Of a stretch of DNA of 35,000 bases, positions 31,305-35,000 are shown piece by piece. Made by a program: the position numbers and the translations under genes. How positions within the stretch are numbered: position 1 is the first letter of the stretch; every line of letters begins with the position of its first letter. The DNA is from Theodoxus fluviatilis (lineage: Eukaryota; Mollusca; Gastropoda; Cycloneritida; Neritidae), in assembly GCA_034096865.1 (NCBI GenBank), contig JAWQFJ010028213.1, positions 127,501 to 162,500 of the forward strand, in the 5' to 3' direction. Under the pieces are notes generated by a model. The model did not search any database. It was given only the letters and a program-made list of their open reading frames with translations, and had not been told where the DNA came from.

Positions 31305-34300
31305 GTAACCACCATATCACTACCATATCATCACCACAGTCACCACCCAAGTCACCACCACAGTCACCACCACAGTAACCACCACAGTAACCACCACAGT
31401 CACCACCACAGTCACAACTACAGTCACCACCACAGTACCACCACAGTCACCACCACAGTCACCACCACAGTCACACCACAGTCACCACCACAGTCACCAC
31501 CACAGTCACAACTACAGTCACCACCACAGTACCACCACAGTCACCACCACAGTCACCACCACACCACCACCACAGTCACCACCACAGTCACCACCACAGT
31601 CACCACCACAGTCACCACCACAGTCACCACCACAGTCACCACCACAGTCACCACCACAGTCACCACCACAGTCACCACCACAGTCACCACCACAGTCACC
31701 ACCACACCACCACCACAGTCATCACCACAGTCACCACCACAGTCACCACCACAGTCACCACCACAGTCACCACCACAGTCACCACCACAGTCACCACCAC
31801 AGTCACAACCACAGTCACCAGCACAGTCACCACCACAGTCACCACCACAGTCACCACCATATCACCACCACAGTCACCACCGCAGTCACCACCGCAGTCA
31901 CCACCACAGTCACAACCACAGTCACGATGTGTGTAACCACCATATCACCACCACAGTCACCACCACAGTCACAACCACAGTCACAACCACAGTCACGATG
32001 TTTGTAACCACCACAGTCACCACCACAGTTACCACCACAGTCACCAGCACAGTCACCACCACAGTCACCACCACAGTCACCACCACAGTCACCACCACAG
32101 TCACCACCACAGTCACAACCACAGTCACGATGTGTGTAACCACCACAGTCACCACCACAGTTACCACCACAGTCACCACCACAGTCACCACCACAGTCAC
32201 CACCACAGTCACAACTACAGTCACCACCACAGTCACCACCACAGTCACCACCACAGTCACCACCACAGTCACCACCACAGTCACAACCACAGTCACGATG
32301 TGTGTAACCACCACAGTCACCACCACAGTTACCACCACAGTCACCACCACAGTCACCACCACAGTCACCACCACAGTCACCACCACAGTCACCACCACAG
32401 TCACCACCACAGTCACCACCACAGTCACCACCACAGTCACCACCACAGTCACCACCACAGTCACCACCACAGTCACCACCACAGTCACCACCACAGTCAC
32501 AACTACAGTCACCACCACAGTCACCACCACAGTCACCACCACAGTCACCACCACAGTCACCAGCACAGTCACCACCACAGTCACAACCACAGTCACCACC
32601 ACAGTCACCAGCACAGTCACAACTACAGTCACAACCACAGTCACGATGTGTGTAACCACCACAGTCACCACCACAGTCACCACCACAGTCACCACCATAG
32701 TCACCACCACAGTCACAACTACAGTCACCACCACAGTCACCACCACAGTCACCACCACAGTCACCACCACAGTCACAACCACAGTCACCACCACAGTCAC
32801 AACCACAGTCACGATGTGTGTAACCACCATATCACCACCACAGTCACCACCACAGTCACAACCACAGTCACAACCACAGTCACGATGTGTGTAATCACCA
32901 CAGTCACCACCACAGTTACCACCACAGTCACCAGCACAGTCACCACCACAGTCACCACCACAGTCACCACCACAGTCACCACCACAGTCACAACCACAGT
33001 CACGATGTGTGTAACCACCACAGTCACCACCACAGTTACCACCACAGTCACCACCACAGTCACCACCACAGTCACCACCACAGTCACAACTACAGTCACC
33101 ACCACAGTCACCACCACAGTCACCACCACAGTCACCACCACAGTCACCACCACAGTCACAACCACAGTCACGATGTGTGTAACCACCACAGTCACCACCA
33201 CAGTTACCACCACAGTCACCACCACAGTCACCACCACAGTCACCACCACAGTCACAACTACAGTCACCACCACAGTCACCACCACAGTCACCACCACAGT
33301 CACCACCACAGTCACCACCACAGTCACAACCACAGTCACGATGTGTGTAACCACCACAGTCACCACCACAGTTACCACCACAGTCACCACCACAGTCACC
33401 ACCACAGTCACCACCACAGTCACCACCACAGTCACCACCACAGTCACCACCACAGTCACCACCACAGTCACCACCACAGTCACCACCACAGTCACCACCA
33501 CAGTCACCACCACAGTCACCACCACAGTCACCACCACAGTCACAACTACAGTCACCACCACAGTCACCACCACAGTCACCACCACAGTCACCACCACAGT
33601 CACCAGCACAGTCACCACCACAGTCACAACCACAGTCACCACCACAGTCACCAGCACAGTCACAACTACAGTCACAACCACAGTCAACGATGTGTGTAAC
33701 CACCACAGTCACCACCACAGTCACCACCACAGTCACCACCATAGTCACCACCACAGTCACAACTACAGTCACCACCACAGTCACCACCACAGTCACCACC
33801 ACAGTCACCACCACAGTCACAACCACAGTCACCACCACAGTCACAACCACAGTCACGATGTGTGTAACCACCATATCACCACCACAGTCACCACCACAGT
33901 CACAACCACAGTCACAACCACAGTCACGATGTGTGTAATCACCACAGTCACCACCACAGTTACCACCACAGTCACCAGCACAGTCACCACCACAGTCACC
34001 ACCACAGTCACCACCACAGTCACCACCACAGTCACAACCACAGTCACGATGTGTGTAACCACCACAGTCACCACCACAGTTACCACCACAGTCACCACCA
34101 CAGTCACCACCACAGTCACCACCACAGTCACAACTACAGTCACCACCACAGTCACCACCACAGTCACCACCACAGTCACCACCACAGTCACCACCACAGT
34201 CACAACCACAGTCACGATGTGTGTAACCACCACAGTCACCACCACAGTTACCACCACAGTCACCACCACAGTCACCACCACAGTCACGATATGTGTAACC

Positions 34301-35000
34301 ACCACAGTCACCACCACAGTTACCACCACAGTCACCAGCACAGTCACCACCACAGTCACCACCACAGTCACCACCACAGTCACCACCACAGTCACCACCA
34401 CAGTCACAACCACAGTCACGATGTGTGTAACCACCACAGTCACCACCACAGTTACCACCACAGTCACCACCACAGTCACCACCACAGTCACCACCACAGT
34501 CACAACTACAGTCACCACCACAGTCACCACCACAGTCACCACCACAGTCACCACCACAGTCACCACCACAGTCACAACCACAGTCACGATGTGTGTAACC
34601 ACCACAGTCACCACCACAGTTACCACCACAGTCACCACCACAGTCACCACCACAGTCACCACCACAGTCACCACCACAGTCACCACCACAGTCACCACCA
34701 CAGTCACAACTACAGTCACCACCACAGTCACCACCACAGTCACCACCACAGTCACCACCACAGTCACCACCACAGTCACCACCACAGTCACAACTACAGT
34801 CACCACCACAGTCACCACCACAGTCACCACCACAGTCACCACCACAGTCACCACCACAGTCACCAGCACAGTCACCACCACAGTCACAACCACAGTCACC
34901 ACCACAGTCACCAGCACAGTCACAACTACAGTCACAACCACAGTCACGATGTGTGTAACCACCACAGTCACCACCACAGTCACCACCACAGTCACCACCA
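31305..35000. repeat. 12-bp satellite with higher-order structure, running off the window
   Basis: The basic unit is 'accaccacagtc', about 300 copies. Marker variants 'cacgatgtgtgtaaccacc', 'cacaactacagtc', 'ccagcacagtc' and 'cagttaccacc' recur in order. The 'gatgtgtgtaa' marker often returns after about 168 bp (14 units), and larger blocks return after about 1.04 kb (for example 'accatatcacc' at about 32828 and 33872). Because 12 is a multiple of 3, all frames keep one reading (Val/Thr, Cys/Gly/Asp or His/Ser repeats); these are artefacts. Confidence 0.97.

Noticed and set aside
31281..34998. ORFs of 270-650 codons (Val/Thr, Gly-Asp-Cys, His-Ser repeats)
   Set aside because: Direct products of a stop-free 12-bp unit on both strands.

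Overview
This is eukaryotic DNA, most likely from an invertebrate animal, and a mollusc is my best guess. The guess rests on one intron-split gene whose introns are swollen by many different minisatellites, tRNA-derived and short inverted-repeat transposon remnants, and a PIF/Harbinger transposase scrap. There are no bacterial-style operons, no intact intronless genes and no RNA genes that I would call functional. Roughly 70% of the window is tandem or simple repeat; recognisable coding sequence is about 0.75 kb (2%).

The only gene I can support runs on the minus strand across almost the whole window. It encodes a group II PLP-dependent amino-acid decarboxylase of the glutamate decarboxylase / cysteine sulfinate decarboxylase / GADL1 family. 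Eight exons are visible, in transcript order: A 31178-31284, B 30253-30368, C 25044-25178, D 23078-23194, E 11557-11621, F 10914-10992, G 10230-10311, H 2567-2621. Exons A to G join in frame into about 231 continuous residues covering most of the PLP-binding core: the HYS histidine in C, the VDAAWGG motif split across D/E, and the Schiff-base lysine in F. The exon that should link G and H (the 'DK..QCGR..D..K.WL.WK' part of the family) is not visible. The 5' exons lie beyond 35000 and the last exons beyond position 1.

Layout along the plus strand: 14-bp array (1-905); CA/GA microsatellites (989-1203); 49-bp array (1322-2247); exon H; GT/GC microsatellite (3022-3530); 52-bp satellite (4384-8890) with an 87-bp insertion; CTGCC pentamers (9245-9592); 22-bp array (9646-10092); exon G and its 20-bp array (10306-10668); exon F with a duplicated splice donor; CA tract; exon E and its 60-bp array (11622-15909); CAGT/ACTC tetramers; 32-bp array (16684-22345); exon D; 13-bp array (23507-24718); exon C; tRNA-derived cluster (25530-25697); MITE (26391-26575); GA tract; Harbinger remnant and foldback element (27765-28997); 20-bp array (29215-29430); GGA tract (29696-30060); exon B; GA/CAGA tract; exon A; 12-bp array to the window end (31305-35000).

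The most interesting signal is where some arrays sit. The acceptor sites of exon E and exon G are each the exon-proximal copy of a long tandem array, so a copy of the AG acceptor recurs about 71 and 18 times in the intron upstream. The donor of exon F, between them, lies in a 17-bp direct repeat 50 bp apart. Three consecutive exons therefore carry tandem duplications of their own splice junctions. The very long reading frames in the arrays (up to 1921 codons at 16646-22411 minus) come from stop-free repeat units and are not called as genes.
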